Positions 8,275 to 17,013 are shown, counted from the first letter of the stretch. The stretch is 64,000 bases of DNA from an uncultured Fluviicola sp. (GCF_902168135.1 NZ_CABHOL010000006.1:25594-89593); one strand, 5' to 3'. Notes: generated by a model not told the origin, from the sequence alone. Program-made: numbers and translations.

Positions 8275-8830
8275 GGCCGAAGATAAAATAATTTTAGGGA
8301 TTGACCCCGGAACAACTGTATTAGGATATGGATTAATTCATATTAAAGGCACGAAAATTGAAATGCTCAACTTCGGAATTATCCAGTTGAACAAACTCGG
8401 CAATCAACCGGATAAGCTGAAACGCATTTTTGATCGCATTGACGGGCTTATGGAAGAATACAAACCGGACGAAATGGCCATTGAAGCACCTTTCTTCGGA
8501 AAGAATGTCCAATCCATGTTAAAATTAGGAAGAGCACAAGGTGTTGCCATTGCAGCCTCACTGAGAAGAAATATTCCTTACGAGGAATATACCCCGAAAC
8601 GCATCAAACAGGCCATCACCGGAAACGGAAATGCGTCCAAAGAACAAGTTGCTGCAATGCTCCAAACCCTGCTCCGCTTTGAAGAGCTTCCCAAATATTT
8701 GGATGCCACAGACGGACTTGCAGCAGCTGTATGTCATCATTTCTCCAAGGGAATCGGTGAGAACAATAAAAGCAAAGGCGGCGGGTGGAGCAGTTTTTTG
8801 AGTAAAAACCCCGAACGAAAAGTCAGATGA
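8273..8830 (+). CDS. ruvC: crossover junction endodeoxyribonuclease RuvC
   Basis: 185 residues from the ATG at 8273 ([20 protein letters not shown]). The acidic catalytic residues are visible: D11 in GIDPG, E71 in [14 protein letters not shown], and D144/D147 in [13 protein letters not shown]. RuvC resolves Holliday junctions with RuvAB. The frame is open upstream to 7967, but that part is antisense to the membrane protein gene and is not RuvC-like, so I reject it. The stop overlaps the next ORF (ATGA, 8827-8830), which suggests translational coupling. Confidence 0.97.
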   Translation: MAEDKIILGIDPGTTVLGYGLIHIKGTKIEMLNFGIIQLNKLGNQPDKLKRIFDRIDGLMEEYKPDEMAIEAPFFGKNVQSMLKLGRAQGVAIAASLRRNIPYEEYTPKRIKQAITGNGNASKEQVAAMLQTLLRFEELPKYLDATDGLAAAVCHHFSKGIGENNKSKGGGWSSFLSKNPERKVR

Positions 8831-9537
8831 AAAACGTCCTGTTAACTACCATTTTTCTGCTTTCATTGGCGTCTTCCATTCATGCACAGGAGGTTTTTGA
8901 ATGGTATGAAGGTTATTGCCTTTCAAGAGCACAGATAAATCCTGAGAAAGCCACTTACATGCAGGTTCAAAATGTGCATTACACCTTGGCTCAGGCTTCC
9001 GAATTAAGCCAGCCGTTCCTGGCTTATCAGCCAAAAGACACCGCTTATTTAAGTGCAAAAAACATCCGGTTTGAGTGTTCTAATTTCCTGTCTGAATTGG
9101 AAGGAATGGAATACCCGAAAGGTGAATATTGGACTACTATCAAAAAATTGAGGTTGGAAAACCTGAGAGAGCAGTGTCTGCTTCGCGAAAAAGCGGTCAT
9201 CGCTTTAAATGAACCTAAAGCTTTGAAGGGAACTCCCTATTGCAAAGAATGTTCCCGGTATGTCACTGCATTGGAAAAAGGAGGAAAAACCCTGCTCAGT
9301 TTGTGGAAAGAAATTCACGAAAAAGAAGTCGCCGGTGCACTGGATCCCGATCCGATAAACAAAGCATTCGAACAACATTGGAATGCCCCTAACCAGGAAT
9401 TATGGGCAAGAATTGAAGTTCTGCGTTATGGCTGGTGGAATTGCATACTGGAAAACCAAAAAGTATGGTTCGACGAAGATCAATATCGTATTGAATTCAA
9501 AAAACTAATGACTTCCGTTCAACTGGAATGCCATTAA
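8827..9537 (+). CDS. exported hypothetical protein
   Basis: 236 residues with a Sec signal peptide ([20 protein letters not shown], then Q). The mature part is mixed helical and rich in Trp, Tyr and Cys (CxxC as YCKECSRY near residue 140, plus CLSR, FECSN, EQCLL, WWNCIL, LECH). An even number of exported Cys suggests disulfides. I recognise no family. It overlaps ruvC by four bases, so it is translated with it, although no functional link is evident. Confidence 0.75.
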   Translation: MKNVLLTTIFLLSLASSIHAQEVFEWYEGYCLSRAQINPEKATYMQVQNVHYTLAQASELSQPFLAYQPKDTAYLSAKNIRFECSNFLSELEGMEYPKGEYWTTIKKLRLENLREQCLLREKAVIALNEPKALKGTPYCKECSRYVTALEKGGKTLLSLWKEIHEKEVAGALDPDPINKAFEQHWNAPNQELWARIEVLRYGWWNCILENQKVWFDEDQYRIEFKKLMTSVQLECH

Positions 9538-9540
9538 GAA

Positions 9541-9891
9541 TTATTTCTTTTGCAGCTCAATGGATTCCTTTTGCAGGTTTTCCATCACTTTATCCAGCAT
9601 CTGCTTATAGTCTTCGTGTGTGCTGGTATAGTAAACAAACGATTCTTCGTATTGCTTTTCGGTAACATGTTTGCTTTTCAGGTAATAACGCCCTGATGCA
9701 GTCATTACTTTGTAGTAGCGGTTTACCGTGGAATAGGTCGTCTGGATATGACCTTCCAGTATCAGCATATCCGTCATCAAATCGATCATCTGGTCTTTGG
9801 GGATCAGATTATTCGGTTTTTTGAGGCCATGCAGTTCACTGTTGCAGGATTGCAGAACTACTAAAAGCGCTATGACAGCCCATTTTATCAT
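9541..9891 (-). CDS. DUF4296 lipoprotein
   Basis: 116 residues. A lipoprotein signal with lipobox LQSC (Cys16) is followed by the DUF4296 signature: PNNLIPKDQMIDLMTDMLIL...HIQTTYST and YYLKSKHVTEKQYEESFVYY. The family is confined to Bacteroidota and its function is unknown. It overlaps the dihydroorotase stop by four bases and is the last gene of the mannosyltransferase-pyrC-DUF4296 operon, an order that I recall from other flavobacteria. It is convergent with the exported protein gene, with three bases between the stops. Confidence 0.9.
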   Translation of the reverse strand: MIKWAVIALLVVLQSCNSELHGLKKPNNLIPKDQMIDLMTDMLILEGHIQTTYSTVNRYYKVMTASGRYYLKSKHVTEKQYEESFVYYTSTHEDYKQMLDKVMENLQKESIELQKK

Positions 9892-11225
9892 CTGTCGAAC
9901 AACATGCGTTCTCCCGGCTTACTTCCGGTCAATTGACCGTTTTCATAAACCACTTCTCCATTTACAAAAGTCTTCTCAATACTCGAAGAGAAAGAAGTTC
10001 CTTCAAACGGAGACCATCCGCATTGGTAAAGGAGAGATTCTTTGGTAACAGTGGATTTTTTGTTCAGGTCAACCAATACCAAATCTGCAAAATAACCTTC
10101 TCTCAGGAATCCGCGTTCCTTGATATTGAAACAAACAGCAACCGCATGTGCCATTTTTTCAACCACACGTACCAAAGGAATTTTTCCATTTGCGGAAGCA
10201 TCCAGCATAGCTAGCAATGCATGTTGTACTAATGGGCCTCCCGAAGGTGCCTGCAAATATTTCTGCTGTTTTTCTTCAATCGTATGCGGAGCATGGTCTG
10301 TAGCTATCACATCGATCCGGTTGTCCAGCAATGCTTGCCAGATCTGATCTCTGTCAGCAGCTGTTTTCACAGCAGGATTCCATTTGATCCAGGCGCCTTT
10401 CTTTTCGTAATCTGCATCTGAGAACCACAAATGGTGGATACAAGCCTCAGCTGTAATGCGTTTTTGTTCCAAAGGAATATCATTCCGGAATAACTCCGTT
10501 TCAATTCCGGTAGAAATATGTAAGATATGAAGTCTTGTATTGTTCTTTTTAGCCAGTTCAACCGCTTTGGAAGATGACAAATAACATGCTTCCGCACTTC
10601 TAATCAAAGGGTGAGCAGTCATGGGGATATCTTCTCCGTATCTTTCCTTGTATTCTTCCAGGTTCTTTCTGATAGTTGATTCATCCTCGCAATGAGTCGC
10701 AATCAACATTGGTACGTTTGCGAACAAATGCTCCAAAGTACTTGTATTATCTACCAGCATATTTCCGGTAGATGACCCCATGAATATTTTGACTCCGCAA
10801 ACATCCTTGACGTTTGTTTTCATCACTTCATCATAGTTATCATTCGAAGCTCCCATGAAAAACGAGTAGTTCGCCGGAGAAACTTCAGATGCACGCTGGT
10901 ATTTTGCTTCGAGGAGTTCTTGATTAAGTGTATTCGGAACCGTATTCGGCATTTCCATGAAAGAAGTAATCCCACCGGCAACAGCAGCTCTTGATTCCGA
11001 TTGGATATTGGCTTTATGCGTCAATCCAGGCTCTCTGAAATGGACCTGGTCATCAATGCAACCGGGAAGTAAATGCAATCCTTCACAATTGATTTCCTGC
11101 ACTGATCCATCAACAGAAATCGAAGCCGCAATTTTTGAAATTCGTTTCCCATCGATCAACACATCTGCAACAAATTCCTTTCCTTCGTTTACAAGCGTTG
11201 CGCCTTTCAGTAAAATCTTTGCCAT
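9888..11225 (-). CDS. pyrC: dihydroorotase
   Basis: 445 residues from the ATG at 11225, which shares its A with the TAA of the upstream gene (TAATG). It catalyses the third step of pyrimidine synthesis, carbamoyl aspartate to dihydroorotate. Landmarks: the metal site IDDQVHFREPGLTHK, the carboxylated-Lys region GVKIFMGSSTGN, THCEDES, LHILHIST and the catalytic Asp in ATDHAPH. The usual first His of the HxH motif is Gln here (DQVHFR instead of DxHVHLR), which I recall as a feature of the Bacteroidota enzymes. The longer frame to 11252 lies inside the upstream gene and is rejected. Confidence 0.95.
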   Translation of the reverse strand: MAKILLKGATLVNEGKEFVADVLIDGKRISKIAASISVDGSVQEINCEGLHLLPGCIDDQVHFREPGLTHKANIQSESRAAVAGGITSFMEMPNTVPNTLNQELLEAKYQRASEVSPANYSFFMGASNDNYDEVMKTNVKDVCGVKIFMGSSTGNMLVDNTSTLEHLFANVPMLIATHCEDESTIRKNLEEYKERYGEDIPMTAHPLIRSAEACYLSSSKAVELAKKNNTRLHILHISTGIETELFRNDIPLEQKRITAEACIHHLWFSDADYEKKGAWIKWNPAVKTAADRDQIWQALLDNRIDVIATDHAPHTIEEKQQKYLQAPSGGPLVQHALLAMLDASANGKIPLVRVVEKMAHAVAVCFNIKERGFLREGYFADLVLVDLNKKSTVTKESLLYQCGWSPFEGTSFSSSIEKTFVNGEVVYENGQLTGSKPGERMLFDR

Positions 11226-11938
11226 TACACCTTTAAATTTCTCATTTTCCACACCCCAAAGAAGGCTTCCTTAAATATACTTGAAGACATTTTGGATTCT
11301 CCGAACTGACGATCTATAAATGTGATCGGAACTTCAATAATTTTAAATCCCTTTCTTTTTGCGGCGTACTTCATTTCAATCTGGAAAGCATATCCTTTGA
11401 AATGGATGTTATCCAGATCAATCGCTCTGAGCACCTTGCTTGAATAACACATAAATCCGGCTGTGGTATCGGAAATTCCGATAAAGAGGATCATCCGAAC
11501 ATACACCGATGCAAAATAGGACATCAGGATACGTCCCATCGGCCAGTTTTGTACCTTTCCCCCTTTTGTGTAGCGCGAACCGATACTTACATCAGCTCCT
11601 TTTTGAGTGCATGCTTCCAATAATCTCGGCAAATCCAGCGGATTGTGTGAAAAGTCGCAGTCCATCTCAAAAATGTAGTCGTAATTTTGGTTGAGGGACC
11701 ATTTGAACCCATGAATGTAAGCCGTTCCCAAACCTAACTTACCTGCTCTTTCTTCCAGGAATATCCGATTGGGAAATTGCTCCATCAACCCTCGAATAAG
11801 AGCAGCCGTTCCGTCGGGAGAATTATCGTCTACAAAAAGAATATCAATCTGAACGGGTAAGCCCATTACTGCCTGAGCCATACGCTCAACATTCTCTTTT
11901 TCGTTATATGTTGGGATAATTACAACTGCTCGCGTCAC
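11225..11938 (-). CDS. polyprenol monophosphomannose synthase (DPM1-like GT2)
   Basis: 237 residues starting at GTG 11938; a stop codon lies three codons upstream, so no other start fits. The GT2 fold shows VIIPTYNEKENVE, LFVDDNSPDGT, the DxD-like EMDCDFSHNP and GSRYTKGG, all typical of dolichyl/polyprenyl-phosphate mannose synthases. The enzyme moves mannose from GDP-mannose to a lipid phosphate at the membrane and could serve protein O-glycosylation. There is no C-terminal TM pair, so it is the soluble DPM1 form. Translation is coupled to pyrC. Confidence 0.9.
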   Translation of the reverse strand: MTRAVVIIPTYNEKENVERMAQAVMGLPVQIDILFVDDNSPDGTAALIRGLMEQFPNRIFLEERAGKLGLGTAYIHGFKWSLNQNYDYIFEMDCDFSHNPLDLPRLLEACTQKGADVSIGSRYTKGGKVQNWPMGRILMSYFASVYVRMILFIGISDTTAGFMCYSSKVLRAIDLDNIHFKGYAFQIEMKYAAKRKGFKIIEVPITFIDRQFGESKMSSSIFKEAFFGVWKMRNLKV

Positions 11939-12153
11939 GTGAGTTCAATTTCAGGTGATAAAAATAGTCAAATTCCGCTTTCTTCAATGCATTTAAGTAG
12001 TTTCTGACATATTTTTGATGAATTCCGAATGAACAGAACTTATTTACGGATCAAAAATCTTTACTCGCAGAAAAATACACTAAATACCTGTTACATTTCA
12101 CATCATATTCGGTACATTTAAAGGAAAGTAAGGTTCAGACTTTCAATAATAAC

Positions 12154-12161
12154 TATCTTTG
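12154..12161 (+). promoter_or_regulatory. candidate -7 box TATCTTTG
   Basis: TATCTTTG matches the Bacteroidota -7 consensus TAnnTTTG six bases before the ATG at 12168. A transcript from here would be almost leaderless. No convincing -33 TTG is seen. Confidence 0.3.
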
Positions 12162-12167
12162 GAATAG

Positions 12168-13559
12168 ATGAAATGGACTTCTCAAATAGCATTTTTCGTA
12201 TTTTCTTTTTGCCTGAATAACGCATTATTTGCTCAAACATTTCACAACATGACACTTTTGGATCAATGGCACCAGGACAGCCTGATCGCAAACTCCTCGA
12301 AAGTACGTTATTCGGATTGTTTCGGCTTCACTCAAAACGGAAACGAATATGCGGTAATCGGTTCAACCGAAGGAACACATGTTTTTTTGATCAACGACCA
12401 GGACAAACTCATTCCGAAAGGATTTATAAAAGGCCGTTATTCCACCACTTTCGTCCAGCACCGGGAATATGCTGTATTCAAACATTACCTCTATGCCGTT
12501 TGTGATGAAGGTGTAAGCAGTCTGCAAATTATCGACCTTCAGTACCTGCCGGATTCTCTTCACCTGGCAAAAGAAGATACCGTGCAATTTGGCCGCGTAC
12601 ACAACATTTTTATAGATACGGTCCAGGAAAAATTCTATTCCTGCACTCACAGAAGTACGGTCAATACACAAGCAATTGACGAACCCATGAAAATCTTTTC
12701 ACTGGCTGATCCGTTGAATTTACTGGAACTTTGGAGCGGACCAGGAGATGTCAATGAAGTACACGACATTTATGTACGAAACGGAACAGCCATTCTGAAT
12801 TGCGGCTATGATGGTTTGAAAGTTTACGACTTCACCAATACAAATACCCCGCTTTACTTAGACTCCAAAAACATTTACACCGACCAGGGTTACAATCACC
12901 AGGGCTGGCTCACTCCTGACGGGACAAGGTATATATTCGCCGATGAAACAAATGGAAAACGTGTCAAAACCTGCAGTTTTAACGGTTCGGTGGTTACGAT
13001 CAACGGTTATTTCGGTACGAATTATGAAAACGGATCCGTACCTCACAATATCAAGGCCACGAATGAATTTGCTTTTGTTGCTTATTACAATGAGGGAATC
13101 CGGGTATTTGACCTGCGTTATCCGGCTCCATTGGAAGTGGCACATTATGACACCTATCCGGATGAACATCCTTACAAAATGAATGGCAACTGGGGTGTTT
13201 TTGCAGACCTTCCATCCGAAAGACTGATCGTTTCAGACAGACAATACGGTTTGTTTTTACTGAACTTTGACCGAAAGAAAATGCTTGAGTCCTTTCCTTT
13301 GACTGATGAAATGGAACTCTTCCCCAACCCTGTTTCCAGTTCCGAAACCATTTTCATGACTATTCCCATTAAAACCGAAAAAACCGAATGGAATATTTAT
13401 GATTTGAGCGGTAAACTGGTGTCAAGTGGTGTTAGCGAGCATTTCAACTACACAGAAATCCCGGTAGATTTTTCTGCAGGAACATACCAAATCAGAATCC
13501 GGCTGCACCAGGACGCCTACAGGTCAAAAGAGATTATTCGAAAAATAGTAGTTATTTAG
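12168..13559 (+). CDS. choice-of-anchor B family protein, T9SS cargo
   Basis: 463 residues: signal peptide (residues 1-23, ending LFAQ), a beta-propeller-like body with LVIVD-type repeats (RVHNIFIDTVQEKFYSC, EVHDIYVRNGTAILNC, DGLKVYDFTN, EGIRVFDLRYP, WGVFADLPSERLIVSDRQYG), and a C-terminal T9SS type A sorting domain from about residue 385 (FPNPVSSSE...WNIYDLSGKLV...GTYQIRI). It should be exported across the outer membrane and attached to the surface or released. The 229-base upstream gap holds only the promoter as far as I can see. Confidence 0.9.
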   Translation: MKWTSQIAFFVFSFCLNNALFAQTFHNMTLLDQWHQDSLIANSSKVRYSDCFGFTQNGNEYAVIGSTEGTHVFLINDQDKLIPKGFIKGRYSTTFVQHREYAVFKHYLYAVCDEGVSSLQIIDLQYLPDSLHLAKEDTVQFGRVHNIFIDTVQEKFYSCTHRSTVNTQAIDEPMKIFSLADPLNLLELWSGPGDVNEVHDIYVRNGTAILNCGYDGLKVYDFTNTNTPLYLDSKNIYTDQGYNHQGWLTPDGTRYIFADETNGKRVKTCSFNGSVVTINGYFGTNYENGSVPHNIKATNEFAFVAYYNEGIRVFDLRYPAPLEVAHYDTYPDEHPYKMNGNWGVFADLPSERLIVSDRQYGLFLLNFDRKKMLESFPLTDEMELFPNPVSSSETIFMTIPIKTEKTEWNIYDLSGKLVSSGVSEHFNYTEIPVDFSAGTYQIRIRLHQDAYRSKEIIRKIVVI

Positions 13560-13580
13560 TGTTAACCAAAATCCAATAAA

Positions 13581-14201
13581 ATGAATCTAAGACACGCAAT
13601 TATCCCCGTTTTATCCATCGCACTTTTTGTAATCGGTGCGTGTGGAAGCCCTGCTAAAAAAGATTACTCGAAAGAAGTGGACGAAGGTACTTTCAACGGG
13701 AACAAATACACCAGCCAGGCATTGGGCTGGACCATGGAATTTCCGGATAACTGGATTATCACATCCAAATCAAGCCTGGAGTCATTGGATGAACGCAGCA
13801 AAGCTTCCGTAAATGATACAAGCTCAAACATGTCGGGGATCAAACGAACACTGGCTTTCCAGAAGAATTTTGACAACAATTTCCAGTCGAGCTGGGAGGA
13901 TTTCTCCGGTGATGAAGCCGCATACAAGCGTGTTATTGCCAATAATCACGTAATGATCTATACCAATTACCTGGAGCGCAACATGTATACCGATACTGTT
14001 CCCGGAAAACTGACTGTCAGCGGAGTAACATTCGACACCTTTGAGGTTTCATTAAACGACAAAGAAGCAAAAGTTTTCACCACACAATTACTGATGAACG
14101 CTCTGGTAAAAGGGAAATTCATGACAGTTACGATTTCCTATAACAACGATGCCGACAAAAAGAAAATGCTCGACTTGTTTAAGAAATCGACTTTTAACTA
14201 A
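13581..14201 (+). CDS. hypothetical lipoprotein
   Basis: 206 residues with lipobox IGAC (Cys21). The mature part begins with a Lys/Glu stretch and contains GWTMEFPDNWIITSKSS, a pattern seen in many lipoproteins with a PsbP/DUF-type fold (a helix-sheet unit around 'mxFPxxW'). No catalytic motif is seen and the function is unknown. It starts 21 bases after the choice-of-anchor gene and is probably co-transcribed; its stop abuts that of recX on the other strand. Confidence 0.8.
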   Translation: MNLRHAIIPVLSIALFVIGACGSPAKKDYSKEVDEGTFNGNKYTSQALGWTMEFPDNWIITSKSSLESLDERSKASVNDTSSNMSGIKRTLAFQKNFDNNFQSSWEDFSGDEAAYKRVIANNHVMIYTNYLERNMYTDTVPGKLTVSGVTFDTFEVSLNDKEAKVFTTQLLMNALVKGKFMTVTISYNNDADKKKMLDLFKKSTFN

Positions 14202-14687
14202 TTATTCTCCATCCATTTCAGAGAGCGCTTCATAGATCAAATCGTTTTCAAAACCTTTTGACTGCACATAGCGAAGCAGTTTCGCTTTCTTTTTCCAGGG
14301 ATCTTTTTCATTCGAAAGGTCCCTTTGTTTTTTGGTGATCTCGTGCTTCAGGATCTTGAAATATTCATCGGGGTCGATGGTCTTAAAAGCAAGCTGAATG
14401 ATCTTTTCGGGAATTTGCTTTAGTTTCAGCCCTTGCTTGATCTTGATCCTGCCCCAGTGCTTGATACGCAGTTTACCGGAGACATAAGATTCTGCAAAAC
14501 GTCCTTCATCGAGGAACTTATTTTCGATCAGGTATGCAGTTAACTGATCCACCTGTTCGGCACTCTGTCCCCAGGAAAAGAGTTTATTCTTAACCTCAAA
14601 ATGGCTTCTGTCCTGGTAGGCACAGTAAGATTCTATCTTTGATTTTGCCTCTAAAAAAGAAATTTTCTTTGACGTTTTCTGATCCAT
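14202..14687 (-). CDS. recX: regulatory protein RecX
   Basis: 161 residues from the ATG at 14687 (MDQKTSKKISFLEAKSKIES). RecX three-helix repeats are visible: SYCAYQDRSHFEVKNKLFSWG, VDQLTAYLIENKFLDEGRFAESYVSGK and HWGRIKIKQGLKLKQIPEKII. RecX binds RecA filaments and limits recombination. The frame is open to 14825, but that 46-residue extension translates a C-rich intergenic repeat and the end of the RNase G gene, so I reject it. Confidence 0.9.
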   Translation of the reverse strand: MDQKTSKKISFLEAKSKIESYCAYQDRSHFEVKNKLFSWGQSAEQVDQLTAYLIENKFLDEGRFAESYVSGKLRIKHWGRIKIKQGLKLKQIPEKIIQLAFKTIDPDEYFKILKHEITKKQRDLSNEKDPWKKKAKLLRYVQSKGFENDLIYEALSEMDGE

Positions 14688-14690
14688 CTT

Positions 14691-14722
14691 TCCTCCCCCT
14701 TCATCCCCCTCAAAAGGGGGAG
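14691..14722 (-). repeat. C-rich intergenic hairpin before recX
   Basis: CCCCCT (14705-14710) pairs with AGGGGG (14715-14720) across CAAA, preceded by another CTCCCCCT. It lies between the rng stop and the recX start on the minus strand. On that strand it reads as the common Bacteroidota spacer that translates as SPPFEGDEGGG-like peptides. It may act as a weak terminator or an mRNA processing site. Confidence 0.6.
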
Positions 14723-14748
14723 ACTTTAACGAAAAATTGCTCCCCATA

Positions 14749-16296
14749 TCAGAGAGCAATTTCATTATTATCTTTATCCTGGAAATTGTATTCCAATAAG
14801 TGATATGCTGTAATACCACGTACATCGACCCACTTTTTATACTTAAAGAACCATTTCCACTGCTTGGAAATAAATCCTTTTTTGAAGTAAGCTTCCAGGT
14901 ACGGGTGAACCAGCAAAGTCACCTTTTTTTCTTTTTTATCGGCTAATAAGAAATTCAGGTTCATTTCAATTTCCTCGGCAAAAAGGATGGATGCCTGTAC
15001 TTCACCTGTTCCGTTACAAGTAGGACAAGTTTCAGAAGTATTAATATCCGTTTCAGGTCTTACTCTTTGGCGGGTAATCTCAACAACACCAAACTTGGAC
15101 GGAGGAAGAATATTATGTTTCGCTCTGTCGGAACGCATAAACTCTTTCAACTTCTCAAACAGGTCCTTGTTGTTTTCCTTATCATGCATATCAATAAAAT
15201 CGATACAAACGATTCCACCCATATCACGCAATTGAAGCAGGCGTGCAATTTCTTCAGCAGCTTCCACATTGGTTGCCAATGCATTGGATTCCTGTCCGTC
15301 GGCACCCTTGCGGTTTCCGCTGTTTACATCAATCACGTGCATGGCTTCAGTGTGCTCGATAATCAGGTACCCTCCGGAAGGCAGGGGAACTTTTTTACCG
15401 AACATCGTTTTGATCTGTTTATTGATCCCGAATCGCTCAAAAATATTGAGTTTTCCGTCGTACAATTTCAGGATTTTCTCACGGCCGGGGGCAATTCCGC
15501 TGATATATTCTTTCAATTCGGACATCAGCTTTTCATCGCTGACATGAATATTTGAGAAATCAGCATTCAGTAAATCCCGGAGGATCGATGAAGTTTTGTC
15601 AATTTCACCCAGAACACGACGAGGCGGAGTTGCCTGCTTTAAGTTTGCATGCATATTCTTCCACTTCTCCATCAGGTTTCTAAGGTCCTGGTCAATTGCT
15701 TCCACTTTTTTGTTTTCAGCAACAGTACGAATAATGACACCAAAATTCTTAGGCTTGATATCATCCATCAGATTGCGTAAACGATCACGCTCTTCCTGAC
15801 TCTTAATTTTTTGGGATATCGAAACTTTTTCCGAAAATGGCACCAACACCAAATAGCGTCCTGCAAGTGTCAATTCTGCACTTAAGCGAGGTCCTTTGCT
15901 TGATATAGGCTCTTTGGCAACCTGAACCAATATGGGTGATGAAGTGGATACAATTTCGGTAATTTTCCCGTCTTTTGGAATGTCCTTTTCCGGCTTAAAA
16001 TAAAGCAAATCAGCAACATTCTGCTTCCCTTGCAGGGTATCTTTGGTAAACTTATTCAAAGATTGGAATTGCGGGCCCAGATCGAGGTAATGCAAGAATG
16101 CATCTTTCTCATATCCAACATCCACAAAAGCCGCATTCAAGCTTGGAACTACCTTTCTGACTTTACCGAGGTATATATCACCAACAGCAAAATCGGTACT
16201 TCCTTGTTCCTGATGCAGTTCAATCAATTTCCCATCGCGCAAGAGAGCAAGCCAAACACCACCTTCACGGGTGTCTACAACTAGTTCTAAACTCAC
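14749..16296 (-). CDS. rng: ribonuclease E/G family protein (RNase G)
   Basis: 515 residues from GTG at 16296 (MSLELVVDTREGGVWLALL, matching the family N-terminus). An S1-like RNA-binding domain occupies about 35-125, followed by the catalytic DNase I-like domain with the metal site DVNSGN...ATNVEAAEEIARLLQLRDMGGIVCIDFIDM, and the Zn-link CPTCNGTG near residue 425. The length equals RNase G, without the long RNase E tail. It processes rRNA and decays mRNA. The nearest upstream gene is the 30-residue basic protein, separated by a terminator. Confidence 0.95.
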   Translation of the reverse strand: MSLELVVDTREGGVWLALLRDGKLIELHQEQGSTDFAVGDIYLGKVRKVVPSLNAAFVDVGYEKDAFLHYLDLGPQFQSLNKFTKDTLQGKQNVADLLYFKPEKDIPKDGKITEIVSTSSPILVQVAKEPISSKGPRLSAELTLAGRYLVLVPFSEKVSISQKIKSQEERDRLRNLMDDIKPKNFGVIIRTVAENKKVEAIDQDLRNLMEKWKNMHANLKQATPPRRVLGEIDKTSSILRDLLNADFSNIHVSDEKLMSELKEYISGIAPGREKILKLYDGKLNIFERFGINKQIKTMFGKKVPLPSGGYLIIEHTEAMHVIDVNSGNRKGADGQESNALATNVEAAEEIARLLQLRDMGGIVCIDFIDMHDKENNKDLFEKLKEFMRSDRAKHNILPPSKFGVVEITRQRVRPETDINTSETCPTCNGTGEVQASILFAEEIEMNLNFLLADKKEKKVTLLVHPYLEAYFKKGFISKQWKWFFKYKKWVDVRGITAYHLLEYNFQDKDNNEIAL

Positions 16297-16325
16297 GAAC
16301 GTATAATTAGAAAGTAACTAAAACA

Positions 16326-16357
16326 GAAAAACTTAGTAAGCAAATTCACTTACTAAG
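16326..16357 (-). terminator. terminator between small basic gene and rng
   Basis: On the minus strand CTTAGTAAG (16357-16349) pairs with CTTACTAAG (16340-16332) across eight bases, followed by TTTTTC. It ends the transcript of the small basic protein gene. Confidence 0.75.
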
Positions 16358-16383
16358 CTCTTCCAACTATCTTAAGAAGATTC

Positions 16384-16476
16384 TTATTTCTTCTTTTTAT
16401 GACGATTTTTTCTTAGTCTTTTCTTACGCTTGTGCGTCGCCATTTTATGTCTTTTTCTTTTCTTACCGCTTGGCAT
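16384..16476 (-). CDS. 30-residue basic AURKAIP1/COX24-like ribosomal-type protein
   Basis: Reading the minus strand from ATG 16476 to TAA 16384 gives MPSGKKRKRHKMATHKRKKR followed by LRKNRHKKKK. Eighteen of the 30 residues are Lys or Arg, and the KRHKMxxHKRKKRLRKxRHK core is that of the AURKAIP1/COX24 domain (the mitochondrial mS38 and actinobacterial bS22 family). Such proteins bind rRNA in the small subunit. The gene lies between HU and rng with a terminator on each side, so it is probably transcribed alone. The family assignment is recalled from sequence pattern. Confidence 0.85.
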   Translation of the reverse strand: MPSGKKRKRHKMATHKRKKRLRKNRHKKKK

Positions 16477-16527
16477 AGCAATATTATTTTATGGTTATTA
16501 ATTCAATTATTTCAATTTCAACAGCTT

Positions 16528-16561
16528 TTAAAAAAAGCACTCCTGCGTCAAACAGGAGTGC
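16528..16561 (-). terminator. rho-independent terminator of the HU gene
   Basis: GCACTCCTG (16537-16545) pairs with CAGGAGTGC (16553-16561); on the minus strand it is followed by a run of Ts (complement of 16530-16536). Confidence 0.85.
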
Positions 16562-16614
16562 AAAGATATTAAAATAAGTTTTCCCACAAACTAGTTGTAG
16601 TAAAAAAGATGGAA

Positions 16615-16905
16615 TTATTTCACAATCACCTTATTCTTCACCTCTTCAACGAATGTTTTAGCAGGTTTGAATGAAGGAATATTATGAGCCGGGATAATAA
16701 TCGTTGTGTTTTTTGAAATATTGCGCCCTGTCTTCTCTGCTCTCTCTTTCACAATGAAGCTACCAAAACCTCTTAAATAAACGTTCTGACCTTTAGTCAA
16801 AGAAGTTTTAATAGAAGTCATAAAAGCTTCAACAGCTTTCTGTGCTTCATTTCTTTCCAATCCTGTTTCCTCTGCAATCTCAGCAACGATATCTGCCTTT
16901 GTCAT
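16615..16905 (-). CDS. HU/IHF family DNA-binding protein
   Basis: 96 residues, full family length. The N-terminal helices (MTKADIVAEIAEETGLERNEAQKAVEAFM), the beta-arm entry VYLRGFGSFIVKERAEKTGRN and the closing PSFKPAKTFVEEV are all present. It bends DNA as a dimer in the nucleoid. The gene is divergent from mutY, with promoters for both in the 108-base gap. Confidence 0.95.
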   Translation of the reverse strand: MTKADIVAEIAEETGLERNEAQKAVEAFMTSIKTSLTKGQNVYLRGFGSFIVKERAEKTGRNISKNTTIIIPAHNIPSFKPAKTFVEEVKNKVIVK

Positions 16906-16948
16906 CTTATTATAAATTAAAGTTTTTCAACAATGTGATTTTCAGGTG

Positions 16949-16956
16949 CAAAAGTA
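16949..16956 (-). promoter_or_regulatory. -7 box TACTTTTG for HU gene
   Basis: On the minus strand TACTTTTG fits TAnnTTTG, 43 bases before the HU start. The -33 element is not clear. Confidence 0.5.
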
Positions 16957-16971
16957 GTCAGCTTAAACGTT

Positions 16972-16979
16972 TATTTTTG
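16972..16979 (+). promoter_or_regulatory. -7 box TATTTTTG for mutY
   Basis: TATTTTTG fits TAnnTTTG and lies 34 bases before the mutY ATG, back to back with the HU promoter. Confidence 0.45.
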
Positions 16980-17013
16980 CTTTATTTTTAAAAAACTTCA
17001 ATTTTTTCCCTAA

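Noticed and set aside
14688..14825. 46-residue N-terminal extension of RecX
   Set aside because: It translates the C-rich spacer repeat and overlaps the end of rng; RecX begins naturally at 14687.
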